64,000 nucleotides of DNA from Flavimaricola sp. (GTDB lineage: Bacteria > Pseudomonadota > Alphaproteobacteria > Rhodobacterales > Rhodobacteraceae): assembly GCA_029255105.1 (NCBI GenBank), contig JAQWWH010000031.1, positions 26,716 to 90,715 on the forward strand. The letters run 5' to 3'. The notes below the pieces were generated by a model. The model had not been told where the DNA came from. It did not search any database and was given only the letters and a program-made list of their open reading frames with translations. Every line of letters begins with the position of its first letter. Position 1 is the stretch's first letter. A program made the position numbers and the translations under genes. This document shows, piece after piece, positions 43,219 to 52,481 of the stretch.

Positions 43219-44682
43219 TCAGGAGGCCTTTCTGTCGATCTTCTTCTCGTCCAGGCCACCGTCGTGCAGCGTGAAGATGCCGCGCTTGGAGGCGCTTGTC
43301 GTACCATCTTCTGTCTTGTCAGAGGCCTCGCAACGAGCGACTTCGAGGAGGAATGTCGTACCAGGACCCTTGTTCTTGATGTAGTCGATCAAGCCATCGT
43401 GCGCTTCCATGATGCGCTTGGAAATGTTCATCCCAAGCCCGGTCCCGCCGAAATGCCGATTGTCGGAAGAGTCGACTTGGCTGAACTGGTCGAAGACCCT
43501 GTCGTGATCGTCCTCGGAGAGTCCGATCCCCTCGTCGACAATCTCGATGCGTACAATCTGGTTTTCGACCGTTGCCCGGACAATGATCTTTCCTTCGGGA
43601 TATGAAAACTTGGCCGCATTGGACAGCATATTGGCCAAGACCTGCTCGACCCTTGTTTGATCGGCACGGATGAAAACATCGTTCGGGGGGGGCTCCAATT
43701 CTACGGAGACCTTGCAAGTATGCGCGAAGGGGGTGTTCGCGTTGACGGCATTTGTAAGGAGCTGGGCCAGGTTGACCGGCTTAAACTTGAAGGCCATCTT
43801 GCCAGACTCGATGCTTTGCAGGTCGAGGATTTCCTCGATCAGCAAATTTAGGCGCACACTGTTGCGCTGTGCAATCGTCAGGACGCTGCTGACCTTGTCA
43901 GGAATTTCGCCCAGCGCGCCAGAGTTGGCGATGTCGAGCGAGCCTTTGATGGATGCCAAGGGAGTCCGCAACTCATGGCTGACCGTGGACAGGAACTCGG
44001 ACTTGGCACGATAGGCCATCTTTGTCTTTTCATGCTCGACCTTGAGGGCGTCCAACGCTTGAACATTGGCACGATAGAAATTCAGGTAGATGCGCGAACA
44101 GTCCACGATGAAGTATAGGACAAAGATGCTCGTGAAGAACTGCGTCCAGAGTTCCGATTGCAGTGGCGCACTGGTCATCCAGATGTCGCGGATCGGGATA
44201 AACAGAAAGACTAGCCCATAGATGATGAGTCGCAGCACAAGTACGGACACCAGGTGGTGGTTGTTCATTGCAGCAAACAGTGCGGCCGCAAACAGTAAGA
44301 ACAAGGGCATGAAATGGGTCGTAGGTCCCTGGCCCATCGCGATGCCGAGCGAGAAGAAGCTGATCACGCTCGCACTAAGGATGGTGCCAAAGTATATCTT
44401 GTAAAGAAAGCGCTTGGCGGTTCGACTATCCTGGCCGCGCCAACGGCGGATCTGAAGGAAGATCCAGTAGTCGTAGGCCTCGGACAAAACGATCAGCACC
44501 AGCGTCGTGATCGCAATCCACGCCTCGTAATAGAACGCCGCAAGGCCGATCGCAGCGGCAAAAATCATTTGCCGCTGCGCAAACAGCCTCAGACCGACAG
44601 CCGAATAGTGCCGCATCTGACGGATCAGCTTTTGCGTCTCTTCAGATGATGAACCAGCGTTGGCCTGGGTAGGCGATGTCAT
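43219..44682 (-). CDS. Membrane sensor histidine kinase
   Basis: 487 residues. The N-terminal half has about six membrane helices (MIFAAAIGLAAFYYEAW ... FFTSIFVLYFIVDC) and little periplasmic sequence, so it may sense membrane or lipophilic signals. A short coiled coil leads to the HisKA box (AKSEFLSTVSHELRTPLASIKGSLD) and the HATPase domain (NMLSNAAKFSYPEG, DEGIGLS, GGTGLGMNISKRIM). No receiver or response regulator gene is adjacent. It is divergent from the AHL synthase gene. Confidence 0.92.
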   Translation of the reverse strand: MTSPTQANAGSSSEETQKLIRQMRHYSAVGLRLFAQRQMIFAAAIGLAAFYYEAWIAITTLVLIVLSEAYDYWIFLQIRRWRGQDSRTAKRFLYKIYFGTILSASVISFFSLGIAMGQGPTTHFMPLFLLFAAALFAAMNNHHLVSVLVLRLIIYGLVFLFIPIRDIWMTSAPLQSELWTQFFTSIFVLYFIVDCSRIYLNFYRANVQALDALKVEHEKTKMAYRAKSEFLSTVSHELRTPLASIKGSLDIANSGALGEIPDKVSSVLTIAQRNSVRLNLLIEEILDLQSIESGKMAFKFKPVNLAQLLTNAVNANTPFAHTCKVSVELEPPPNDVFIRADQTRVEQVLANMLSNAAKFSYPEGKIIVRATVENQIVRIEIVDEGIGLSEDDHDRVFDQFSQVDSSDNRHFGGTGLGMNISKRIMEAHDGLIDYIKNKGPGTTFLLEVARCEASDKTEDGTTSASKRGIFTLHDGGLDEKKIDRKAS

Positions 44683-44931
44683 GTTCTATCCGTTCAATGT
44701 GCGGATAATCGCTCAACCAAGAGCCATTTCCGTTCAAAATGCTATTCGTCCGATTTGCGTTGTGCAACTATGGGTTGCGGTTCGGCTACGGCGCAATGAT
44801 CAAATTAGCGGTCTCATACTGTGGGTTTCTCAACACGATAATCAGATATTGCAGGTAGTTGTGGGCGCTAGTGTGGCCAAAACATGTAACTTCCGTTTTT
44901 TTGGGATCAATAATAAGTTTGAGGCATTTTG

Positions 44932-45687
44932 ATGGGCATACCCGTAGAGGCGCAGGCGACAGCCAGGGCACTCGCAGTATTTCCAGAGTTGGTTCCGCAA
45001 GACAGTCTGTGGACGGACTCTCGACAACCATTGCGTCGGCTCAAGCGGTCAAAGCCGGTTGTGGTCAATCACGATATTTCGCCCAATCACGCGCGTTTGC
45101 GCGCAAGTACCTTGTCGTTCAGCAACCTCCATCATCATGGCGAGTTGATGATTGACTACCTGCGTGCGCGTCGGGAAACATTCATCGACACCAAGGGATG
45201 GGACCTGCCCCAGGTGGACGGTATGGAATTCGATCAATACGACACACCTTACGCGCGCTGGATCGTTCTTCATGAGTATGGAGAAGTGATGGCCGGAGTG
45301 CGGTTGATCCCCACAGATCGTACCTGCGGCCTTCACAGCTACATGATACGGGATGCGCAGCTGGGTCTTCTGCCCAACATTCCAAGTGACCTTTTGTATA
45401 TGGACGCGCCGACAAAACCCTACATCTGGGAGGCGACGCGCCTCTTTGTCGTGCCGTCTGTTCCTTCAAATCGGCGGATCGCAATCCAGACGCTTCTGAT
45501 GCAACAGATGTCATCGACGGCCCGAGATCTTGGCGCGAGCCATGTCATCGGGATCGTGCCGGCAGTGTTCAGCCGGTGGATGACGCGGTTGGGTCTCCTA
45601 AGCGCGTTGCCGGTGGGCCGGTTTATGGATTTCGACAACGAAAAAAGCCAGGCCGCCCTGATGAACGTATCGCTACAATCCTCCTGA
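44932..45687 (+). CDS. Acyl-homoserine-lactone synthase, LuxI family
   Basis: 251 residues. After an extended N-terminus of about 70 residues come the LuxI signatures: YLRARRETFIDTKGWDLP (R..F....W), MEFDQYDTPYARWIVL (D..D), GVRLIPT and YIWEATRLFV (E..R). The enzyme makes an N-acyl-homoserine lactone from SAM and acyl-ACP. ATG 44932 is one codon after the ORF's TTG; GAGG lies eight bases upstream. No luxR gene lies next to it. The A+T-rich 249-bp gap to the kinase gene must hold its promoter. Confidence 0.9.
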   Translation: MGIPVEAQATARALAVFPELVPQDSLWTDSRQPLRRLKRSKPVVVNHDISPNHARLRASTLSFSNLHHHGELMIDYLRARRETFIDTKGWDLPQVDGMEFDQYDTPYARWIVLHEYGEVMAGVRLIPTDRTCGLHSYMIRDAQLGLLPNIPSDLLYMDAPTKPYIWEATRLFVVPSVPSNRRIAIQTLLMQQMSSTARDLGASHVIGIVPAVFSRWMTRLGLLSALPVGRFMDFDNEKSQAALMNVSLQSS

Positions 45688-45709
45688 CGACCTATCCAAA
45701 TGGGGCGGT

Positions 45710-45742
45710 TCCCGCGGCTTAGGACTATTCTGAGCCGCGGGA
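45710..45742 (+). terminator. Probable terminator after luxI
   Basis: TCCCGCGGCTTAG and CTGAGCCGCGGGA form a 13-pair stem (one G-U) over a seven-base loop, 23 bases after the luxI stop. No strong T-run follows. Confidence 0.6.
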
Positions 45743-46271
45743 GAGCGTCGGATGAATTCCGCCGATTGCCCAAAAATTAGGCGCCGCAAAGGTGGCACTT
45801 TCCAGCCTGCCAGATCAACGACACAATCCCGACACCAACACGCCCAGGTTGTTAAAGGCAGCCGAAAACCCGGTGCCATCCCAATGGCCCCGGATCGCCG
45901 CCGATAGACGATACCGTCAGAATGCCACGTTTCCAGACGAGCGGATTGGCGGTGAAGCGCGGTCGAGTGGTGCGGGCGCCTTACCCTGCCGGCCTTCAGT
46001 CGGCCGCAGGCGCCGCAACTTGCCTCCTTCCCGGCTGTTCGCTACCGTTTGAATTCACGGGTGCCGGAGCGCGCCTCGGTCCTGTGGCGTAATCGGCGGT
46101 GAAATGTCCGGGCTGGCGTCGATCATCGTTGCTTCGACTGCCTGTTCTGCAAGGGTTGGAATTTCGCGCATCGCGAAGTTGGCGCGTCGTTGGAAGGTTC
46201 ATAAAGATGTTCGACCCCGCCCAACACCGGAACGGACAAGGCGCGACATGAGTGAAGAGTTGGTTTGAAGA
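45743..46271. other. Intergenic region without recognised genes
   Basis: About 530 bp between the AHL synthase terminator and the DUF6165 gene. Short ORFs on both strands show no family features. The DUF6165 promoter should lie near its 3' end. Confidence 0.4.
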
Positions 46272-46664
46272 ATGACAACAAAGGTAAGCGTTCCGGTCTC
46301 GTTCGGTGAACTTTTTGATAAGATCACCATCCTCAGGATCAAGTCAGAGCTGATCCACGACCCCGAAAAGCTTCGGAACATAAACACGGAACTGGCCGCT
46401 CTTTCGAGCGCGGCCAAGGAATGTGTCCCTGATGCGCCCGACGTTTCTGACCTGGTCGAGACCCTTTACAAGATAAATCGACGCCTCTGGGATATTGAGG
46501 ACGGCAAGCGCGATGCAGAGCGTCGGAAAGCCTTTGACGCCGACTTCATCGAATTGGCCCGGCAGGTGTATATTCAGAACGACCGTCGGGCCGACATCAA
46601 GCGGCAGATCAACCTCGCCCTGGGGTCAGAGATCATCGAAGAGAAGTCCTACGGCAAGTATTGA
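46272..46664 (+). CDS. DUF6165 family protein
   Basis: A 130-residue soluble, helical protein. VPVSFGELFDKITILRIKSELIHDPEKLRNINTEL is the recognisable N-terminal pattern of this family, and LVETLYKINRRLWDIEDGKRDAERRKAFDADFIELARQVYIQNDRRADIKRQINL is strongly charged and helical. Members are often near lipopolysaccharide or surface-sugar genes; here an LpxL-like gene is convergent 40 bases away. Function unknown. Confidence 0.82.
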   Translation: MTTKVSVPVSFGELFDKITILRIKSELIHDPEKLRNINTELAALSSAAKECVPDAPDVSDLVETLYKINRRLWDIEDGKRDAERRKAFDADFIELARQVYIQNDRRADIKRQINLALGSEIIEEKSYGKY

Positions 46665-46704
46665 GACCCATCTAGCCCTCGCTCCTCGCCTCCTGAGCCC
46701 CGTT

Positions 46705-47583
46705 TCAACTGCGCTGCGCCGCGAGCTTCCACCGGCGATGCGTCCACATCCATTGTCCCGGATGTTTGCGGACCATCGCCTCAAGGCTATCGTTCAACGC
46801 CTGCGTCATGACATCGGGATCATCGACAGGGACCGGTGGCTCAAAGACCAGATCAAAGGTCAGACCGTCAGGCTGCCGGACACCATAAACAGGGATGAGG
46901 ACGGCGTTGTACCTGATGGCCAGCCGTGCGGCCGAGGTTGACGTGGCCGCCGGCAGACCAAAAAATGTCAGCGGCGCGCCGTTGTGAACATGCTGATCCG
47001 CCATGATTGCAATGCTGTTTCCGCCCTTGAGATGGCGCACCATGTCCGACGTGCCTGTGGCGCCACGGGCAAATGTGGGGCCAATCTCTTCCAACGCGTT
47101 GCGATGGTAACGCTCGAAGAACGGGTTGTTGAAGGGACGGTACAAAACACCGACCGAGTAGCCCTTTGCCCGCAGCGCCATCCGGGGTGCTGCATAATTA
47201 CCAAAGTGGCCCGAGAAGAAGACAGTCGGTCGCCCGGCCTCGTACGCCTCGAGGAACGCTTCCCAACCCGGACCACCAAGTGGCAGTCGCGCGCAATGGG
47301 CCGAGAACTCTGCAAGAGAGTAGTTCTCGATCGTGGTCCGCCCCATGTTGTCGGTGACCGACTGGCAAAGCAGACGCACGTCCGGTTCGGACATGTCTGG
47401 CCAGACGAGGCCAAGGTTTTCCCGGACCCTATTGTTGTACGAGGATATCGGCCCAACCAGCCGGGCCATTACCTGGCCAAAGAACCGCACCCGTTGCGGA
47501 TAGGGCATTGCCATCGCTGCCGCGATAAATCCCCGCGCCGCCCAAAAGGAGATCCAGTCCAAGGGGATATTGCGACGTTTCAT
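46705..47583 (-). CDS. Lysophospholipid/lauroyl acyltransferase, LpxL-HtrB family
   Basis: 292 residues. WISFWAARGFIAAAMAMPYPQRVRFFGQVMARLVGPISSYNNRVRENLGLVWPDMSE, FFSGHFGNYAAPRMALRAKGY, GVLYRPFNNPFFERYHRNALEEIG and FGLPAATSTSAARLAIRYNAVLIPVYG follow the family, and QWMWTHRRWK is the standard end. In most members the catalytic motif is HFxNWE/D; here it is HFGNYA, without the acidic residue. It may acylate lipid A or another membrane lipid. Activity is uncertain. Confidence 0.85.
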   Translation of the reverse strand: MKRRNIPLDWISFWAARGFIAAAMAMPYPQRVRFFGQVMARLVGPISSYNNRVRENLGLVWPDMSEPDVRLLCQSVTDNMGRTTIENYSLAEFSAHCARLPLGGPGWEAFLEAYEAGRPTVFFSGHFGNYAAPRMALRAKGYSVGVLYRPFNNPFFERYHRNALEEIGPTFARGATGTSDMVRHLKGGNSIAIMADQHVHNGAPLTFFGLPAATSTSAARLAIRYNAVLIPVYGVRQPDGLTFDLVFEPPVPVDDPDVMTQALNDSLEAMVRKHPGQWMWTHRRWKLAAQRS

Positions 47584-47783
47584 TGACTTTGCATCTTATG
47601 TTCCATCAGGCCTTGCCTCCGGCGGTCCGCGCGCACATTCGAAATCGGGTGTTTTGAAGCATCACACCTGCGAAGGAACCGTCGGGCACCCGCGCTCCGC
47701 CGAAAACTGGTATCGAGGGCGACACCGTGGCAGCACGCACCCGCCACCCTGAAAAGGTTTGCCCGCACGACGTCCAAATGGCG

Positions 47784-48599
47784 CTAGAGGGGTTCAAAGA
47801 AGCTGTCCCGATCAATCAGGCCCACTGCGGCCAGCCCCCTGACGCACCAGCCGGCAATGTCCAATTCCCACCAGCGTTTTGAGACGGACCAGTTTCTGGG
47901 CCGAGCATGGTGGTTGTTGTGCCAGCCTTCGCCCCAGGTCAGCACCGCGATCAGTATGTTGTTCGAGGAATTGTCCTTCGTCTCGTAGTTTCGATAGCCG
48001 TGTCCGTGCGCGATTATCGTTGAAAGGTTTGTTGTCGTAATTTGAAGGCTGGCTGGGATCAAGAAACCAAAGACGACCAGTACCGGATCAATCAGGACTA
48101 GAAGTGCTACCCATCCCCCCACGACAAGTAGGTAGTAGCGGTGCAGTTCTCGCTGGAAGGGGTCTCGCAGGACATCCTTTACCCGCCAACCCTCGACAAA
48201 GGGGTCCGGCCCTTTCCAAAGAAGGCTCCACCCATGTTGCTCAGGGCCATGAGGATCCCCTTCAGCGTCCGAATGCGCGTGGTGTGTGCGGTGGGTCCCG
48301 ACCCAACCCAAAGGGCTTCCAGTCATCCCGATAGCGGCAAAGACCGAAAAGGCGCGCTCGATCATCGGGTGAAGTTTGAAGGCCCGGTGGCAGATGCTGC
48401 GGTGGACGGTCACGGCCATGCCAAGGCAGGAGGTCGCGAAATAGACGACGAGGGCAAACAGCCAGAGCCCTCCCACTGGTCTCGAAAAGAAGGCCCAAAT
48501 AGCCATCGCCGCACCGCCGAACTGGACCGACTGTGCGATCCAAAGCCTCGGCTCGAACGACCGTCCCACCAATCGACCCATGCGTAGACGCAGGCTCAT
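47784..48599 (-). CDS. Acyl-CoA/fatty-acid desaturase, delta-9 type
   Basis: 271 residues with four membrane segments and the three His boxes of membrane desaturases: HRSICH (HxxxxH), HRTHHAH (HxxHH) and HNNHH (HxxHH). GWVGTHRTHHAHSDAEGDPH and NILIAVLTWGEGWHNNHHA are very typical. It introduces a double bond in acyl chains at the membrane. ATG 48599 (MSLRLRMGRL) has GGGAG upstream; the ORF opens 20 codons earlier. It is 200 bases from the acyltransferase gene on the same strand. Confidence 0.92.
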   Translation of the reverse strand: MSLRLRMGRLVGRSFEPRLWIAQSVQFGGAAMAIWAFFSRPVGGLWLFALVVYFATSCLGMAVTVHRSICHRAFKLHPMIERAFSVFAAIGMTGSPLGWVGTHRTHHAHSDAEGDPHGPEQHGWSLLWKGPDPFVEGWRVKDVLRDPFQRELHRYYLLVVGGWVALLVLIDPVLVVFGFLIPASLQITTTNLSTIIAHGHGYRNYETKDNSSNNILIAVLTWGEGWHNNHHARPRNWSVSKRWWELDIAGWCVRGLAAVGLIDRDSFFEPL

Positions 48600-48996
48600 G
48601 ACCGTGCTCCCCCAGCCAGTCCACACACTAATACTACCATTTGATGTGCCAAAACGCAATTTTACACATTACTGGTCGCGAGAGCCGTGGCGACCAGATG
48701 ACGCGCTTTCGGCGACGTCCCGACTTTATGGTTCCGCGTCGCCGTGTCAGCCCGCGCAAGTTCAGGTGACCAGCAGTCCATGGATCGAAACCACCTTTGC
48801 AAGTTCGGACCCGTTGGCCCCGCAGGGGGCCTGGGCGCAAAGGTGCCTTGATCCCAGTTCACGAACCACCTGGCGTCCAAGCCAACGCGCTTGACTCGAA
48901 TCCGCAGCGGCCATATGACACCGATGTCATGACACCGATGTCACAAAGCTTCGGACATGATGGACCTCTGGAGGGAGGTCGCGGGAGGAGGGATCA
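48600..48996. other. Divergent intergenic region (desaturase / LacI regulator)
   Basis: 397 bp with no recognised gene. It contains a perfect 8-bp inverted repeat, CTGGTCGC...GCGACCAG, at 48672-48697, and near its end the twin operator-like palindromes listed separately. Promoters of both flanking genes must lie here. Confidence 0.5.
48916..48943. promoter_or_regulatory. Twin LacI-type operators
   Basis: TGACACCGATGTCA occurs twice end to end (48916-48929 and 48930-48943). Each copy has symmetric TGACA/TGTCA arms around a CCGA centre, like LacI-family sites with a central CG. It lies 54 bases before the lacI-type gene, so autorepression and control of the sugar operon are likely. Confidence 0.7.
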
Positions 48997-50079
48997 ATGG
49001 CCACCATCTATGACGTTGCAAAACGTGCGGGCGTTTCACCCAAGACGGTCAGCCGCGTGCTGAACGGCGACGCCCCGGTCGGGCGCGAAACGCGCACCGC
49101 GGTTGAGCAGGCCATCGCAGATCTGGGCTATGTCCCGTCCAACGCCGCCCGCATGATGCGATCAAACCGGTCAGGCCTGATCGGCCTCATCACCGGAGCG
49201 ATTTCGCAGTCGCCGCATATCGACGAACCCAAAGGCCTGCCTGACCTTTACATCGTTCAGGGCGTCCAAAGCACCATCGCGCAATCTGGCAAGACGCTGA
49301 TGATCGCCGATACTGGCGGCCGGTTCGACCGGGTCGCCCCGTTGCTTCAGACTTTCCTGCAACATCGGGTCGAAGGTCTGATCTACGTTGCCGACTACCA
49401 TCAGGAAGTGGTCCTTCCGGCGATGCCCAAGGACAGCCCATTGGTTCTGGCCAACTGCTTTGACCGGATCGGCACCCCCGCCGTGCTGCCCGATGACCGC
49501 AAGGGTCAGCAAATGCTGGTCGAACGGATCATCAAGGCGGGCCATCAGCGCATCGGCTACCTGACCCTGCCCCGCAACATGTGTGCGACCAAGCTGCGGA
49601 CCGAGGGCTACAAGACCGCGCTTGCGTCTGCGGGGATTGCCTTTGATCCCAGCCTTGTCCTGCCCGCCTATGCCGAAAGTCAGGGCCAGAACAGCCAGCT
49701 TTTGTGGGACGCCATCGACCGGCTCTTGTCCCTTGACGTGCCACCGACCGTTCTGTGCTGCGGTAACGATGAAATGGCGATGCGGGTCTATGGAATCCTG
49801 AGGACACGGGGCATCCGGGTCCCCGAAGAGATGTCCATCGCAGGCTACGACAACCATGTCTCGATCGCCGAGACCCTGTTCCCGCCGCTTTCGACAGTCG
49901 GGCTGCCCTATGCAGCCATGGGCGTCCGGGCGGCAGAAAGACTGCTTTCGCTGATAGAAGGCGAAACACCCCAAAGCTCTGACCCAACGCTGGTGTCGGG
50001 GCCTATCTCCTGGCGGTCCTCTGTGACCGAACAGTCAACTTTGCACTACCTGAAATCCAAAGGGAGGACGACCCAATGA
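48997..50079 (+). CDS. LacI-family transcriptional regulator of the sugar operon
   Basis: A 360-residue repressor. The N-terminal HTH and hinge are textbook: MATIYDVAKRAGVSPKTVSRVLNGDAPVGRETRTAVEQAIADLGYVPSNAARMMRSNRSGLIGLI. A periplasmic-binding-protein-like sugar domain follows (GHQRIGYLTLP, GYKTALASAGI, CCGNDEMAMRVYGILRTRGIRVPEEMSIAGYDN). GGGAGGAGG precedes ATG 48997. Its stop overlaps the binding-protein ATG (ATGA), so regulator and transporter form one operon. Confidence 0.95.
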   Translation: MATIYDVAKRAGVSPKTVSRVLNGDAPVGRETRTAVEQAIADLGYVPSNAARMMRSNRSGLIGLITGAISQSPHIDEPKGLPDLYIVQGVQSTIAQSGKTLMIADTGGRFDRVAPLLQTFLQHRVEGLIYVADYHQEVVLPAMPKDSPLVLANCFDRIGTPAVLPDDRKGQQMLVERIIKAGHQRIGYLTLPRNMCATKLRTEGYKTALASAGIAFDPSLVLPAYAESQGQNSQLLWDAIDRLLSLDVPPTVLCCGNDEMAMRVYGILRTRGIRVPEEMSIAGYDNHVSIAETLFPPLSTVGLPYAAMGVRAAERLLSLIEGETPQSSDPTLVSGPISWRSSVTEQSTLHYLKSKGRTTQ

Positions 50080-51338
50080 AACACCTGAAACTGACCGCCG
50101 GCGCCTTGGCGCTTGGCACTATTCTGGCTGGCCCCGCGCTGGCGCAGACTGAACTGACCATGTGGTATCATGGCGCTGGCAACGAAGTTGAGAGCAACAT
50201 CATCAACCAGATCGTCGCCGACTTTAACGCCAGCCAGTCCGACTGGTCCGTATCGCTCGAGTCTTTCCCCCAGGGTGCCTACAACGACAGCGTCGTTGCA
50301 GCCGCGCTGGCCGGCAACCTGCCCGACATCCTTGACGTCGACGGTCCCGTCATGCCGAACTGGGCATGGGCCGGCTACATGCAGCCGCTTCCCATCGATG
50401 AGAGCTTGATCGCCGACTTCCTCCCCGGCCCGAAAGGCTATTGGGATGGCGAGCTTTATTCCATCGGCCTCTGGGACGCCGCTGTTGCCCTTGTGACCCG
50501 CCAGTCGACCCTTGATGCCCTGGGTCTGCGCACCCCGAGCCTCGACAATCCCTGGACCGGCGACGAATTCATGGCCGCACTCGACGCTGCCAAGGCCTCG
50601 GGCGATTTTGAATTTGCCTTCGATCCCGGCATGGCCTGGACCGGCGAGTGGTACCCCTATGCCTTCAGCCCGTTCCTGCAGTCCTTTGGCGGCGACATCG
50701 TTGACCGTTCGACCTACATGACCGCCGAAGGCGCGCTGAACGGCGATGCGGCCATGGCATTTGGCGAGTGGTGGCAGAGCCTGTTTGCCGATGGTTACTC
50801 CCCCGGCACCAGCCAAGACCCCGCCGACCGCGACAACGGCTTTGTCGAAGGCAAGTATGCCTTTAGCTGGAACGGCAACTGGGCCGCTCTGGGCGCGCTG
50901 AATGCCCATGACGACACCCTGTTCCTGCCCGCACCTGACTTTGGCAACGGACCCAAGATCGGTGCAGCAAGCTGGCAGTTCGGCGTCTCGGGCACATCCG
51001 AGTATCCAGAGGGTGCAGCCGCATTCATCGAGTTCGCTCTGCAAGACCAATACCTTGCTGACTTCTCGAACGGCATTGGCCTGATCCCGGCCACCGCAGC
51101 CGCAGCACAGATGACCGAGAACTACGCCGACGGTGGCCCGATGGCTGTGTTCTTTGATCTGACCGAAGCTCAGGCCCTCGTCCGTCCGGTCACCCCCGGC
51201 TATGTCGTTGCCGCCAAGGTGTTTGAGAAGGCCCTGGCCGACATCGCGAACGGTGCCGACGTGGCCGACACCCTCGACGCCGCTGTCGACGAAATCGACA
51301 ACGATATCGAGGCCAATGGCGGCTACGGCCACATGTAA
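50076..51338 (+). CDS. Sugar ABC transporter substrate-binding protein
   Basis: A 420-residue family-1 periplasmic binding protein with signal peptide MKHLKLTAGALALGTILAGPALAQ. TELTMWYHGAGNEVESNIINQIVADFNASQSDWSVSLESF and LPDILDVDGPVMPNWAWAGYMQPL are typical; aromatic-rich stretches (WTGEWYPYAF, FSWNGNWAALG) suggest sugar stacking. With a GH32-like glycosidase in the operon, a fructose-containing oligosaccharide or sucrose is a fair guess. Confidence 0.93.
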   Translation: MKHLKLTAGALALGTILAGPALAQTELTMWYHGAGNEVESNIINQIVADFNASQSDWSVSLESFPQGAYNDSVVAAALAGNLPDILDVDGPVMPNWAWAGYMQPLPIDESLIADFLPGPKGYWDGELYSIGLWDAAVALVTRQSTLDALGLRTPSLDNPWTGDEFMAALDAAKASGDFEFAFDPGMAWTGEWYPYAFSPFLQSFGGDIVDRSTYMTAEGALNGDAAMAFGEWWQSLFADGYSPGTSQDPADRDNGFVEGKYAFSWNGNWAALGALNAHDDTLFLPAPDFGNGPKIGAASWQFGVSGTSEYPEGAAAFIEFALQDQYLADFSNGIGLIPATAAAAQMTENYADGGPMAVFFDLTEAQALVRPVTPGYVVAAKVFEKALADIANGADVADTLDAAVDEIDNDIEANGGYGHM

Positions 51339-51346
51339 TCCTCCCT

Positions 51347-51376
51347 TGGGGGTCCGGCAGCGATGCCGGGCCCCCA
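51347..51376 (+). other. Stem-loop after the sugar-binding-protein gene
   Basis: TGGGGGTCCGGC and GCCGGGCCCCCA pair (one G-U/mismatch position) over a six-base loop, eight bases after the stop. As with the other binding-protein genes here, it probably favours expression of the first gene. Confidence 0.65.
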
Positions 51377-51401
51377 CTCTTCTCTCTCAGGAGCATCCGC
51401 A

Positions 51402-52481
51402 ATGACAAAGGGCACCAAGCTCACCCAGTCGAACCGCGCAGGATGGGCATTTGCCCTGCCCGGCTTTGGCCTGATGGTGGTTTTCATCATCCTGCCCTTT
51501 GTCTTTGCGATTGCGCTTTCGTTCACCAATCAGCGCCTGATTTCGCCCAACCCAACCAAGTTCGTGGGCCTTGCCAACTACCAGCAGCTTCTGGGCCTTG
51601 GCACGATCACGCTGGAGAGCGAGCGGGACGAGAACGGCGCGATCGTCTACGATGAAGACGGCGAGGCGCAGTTTCCCCGGCTGCGCGGATATACCCGCAA
51701 CAACCCCGATTATCCCCGCATCGACGGCATGCGTGAATGGTTCTCCTGGGGCAATGAAGAAAGCCGCACTTATGTGCTGGCCCGTGACGTCGTGTTCATG
51801 AAAGCCATTGTGAACACAGTGCTGTTCGTTCTGGTCGTGGCCCCGGTTCAGGCGGGGCTGGCCTTATGTCTGGCGCTGTTGATCAACCAGCGCCTCCGCG
51901 GCATCAACGTCTATCGCGCCATCTATTTCATGCCTGTTGTGGTCTCGATCGTGGTCGTTTCCCTGCTCTGGCGGTTTATCTATGATGGCAATGACGGGCT
52001 ATTGAACAACCTGCTCAGCGGACTGACCTTTGGGGCCTTTGAGGGCCGAGACTGGCTTGGAAGCCCCTCGACTGCGCTCGGGTCGATCATGGTGATGTCG
52101 ATCTGGCAGGCGGTCGGGTTTCACATGGTGATCTGGCTTTCGGGCCTGCAAACCATTTCGCCGACGCTATACGAGGCCGCCGATATCGAAGGTGCCGGCA
52201 AATTGCAGACCTTTCGCTATGTCACCTGGCCGGGTCTGCGCAATACGGCTGTTCTGATCCTGATCGTGATCACCATGCAGGCCTTTGCCCTGTTTGCGCA
52301 GATCGACGTAATGACCAATGGCGGCCCATTGGACAGCACCCAGACCATCGTATTTCAGGCCGTCGAACGCGGCTATGGCAAGCAGGATATTTCGGGCGGC
52401 TCGGCCATATCCGTGATCCTCTTCGTGATCGTGCTGACCATCAGCCTGATCCAGCGCTACCTCACCCGGGAGAAGAACTGA
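51402..52481 (+). CDS. Sugar ABC transporter permease (MalF type)
   Basis: A 359-residue permease. WAFALPGFGLMVVFIILPFVFAIALSFTNQRLI begins the membrane part. A soluble insert of about 70 residues follows (LGLGTITLESERDENGAIVYDEDGEAQFPRLRGYTRNNPDYPRIDGMREWFSWGNEES), recalling the periplasmic loop of MalF. The EAA loop is YEAADIEGAGKLQTFRYVTWPGLRNTAVL. ATG 51402 follows CAGGAG; the ORF opens upstream. Confidence 0.93.
   Translation: MTKGTKLTQSNRAGWAFALPGFGLMVVFIILPFVFAIALSFTNQRLISPNPTKFVGLANYQQLLGLGTITLESERDENGAIVYDEDGEAQFPRLRGYTRNNPDYPRIDGMREWFSWGNEESRTYVLARDVVFMKAIVNTVLFVLVVAPVQAGLALCLALLINQRLRGINVYRAIYFMPVVVSIVVVSLLWRFIYDGNDGLLNNLLSGLTFGAFEGRDWLGSPSTALGSIMVMSIWQAVGFHMVIWLSGLQTISPTLYEAADIEGAGKLQTFRYVTWPGLRNTAVLILIVITMQAFALFAQIDVMTNGGPLDSTQTIVFQAVERGYGKQDISGGSAISVILFVIVLTISLIQRYLTREKN

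Noticed and set aside
44683-44931. lux box in the kinase-luxI gap (GCAAC...GTTGC near 44765)
   Set aside because: The arms are only five bases and do not match known roseobacter lux boxes well enough to call.
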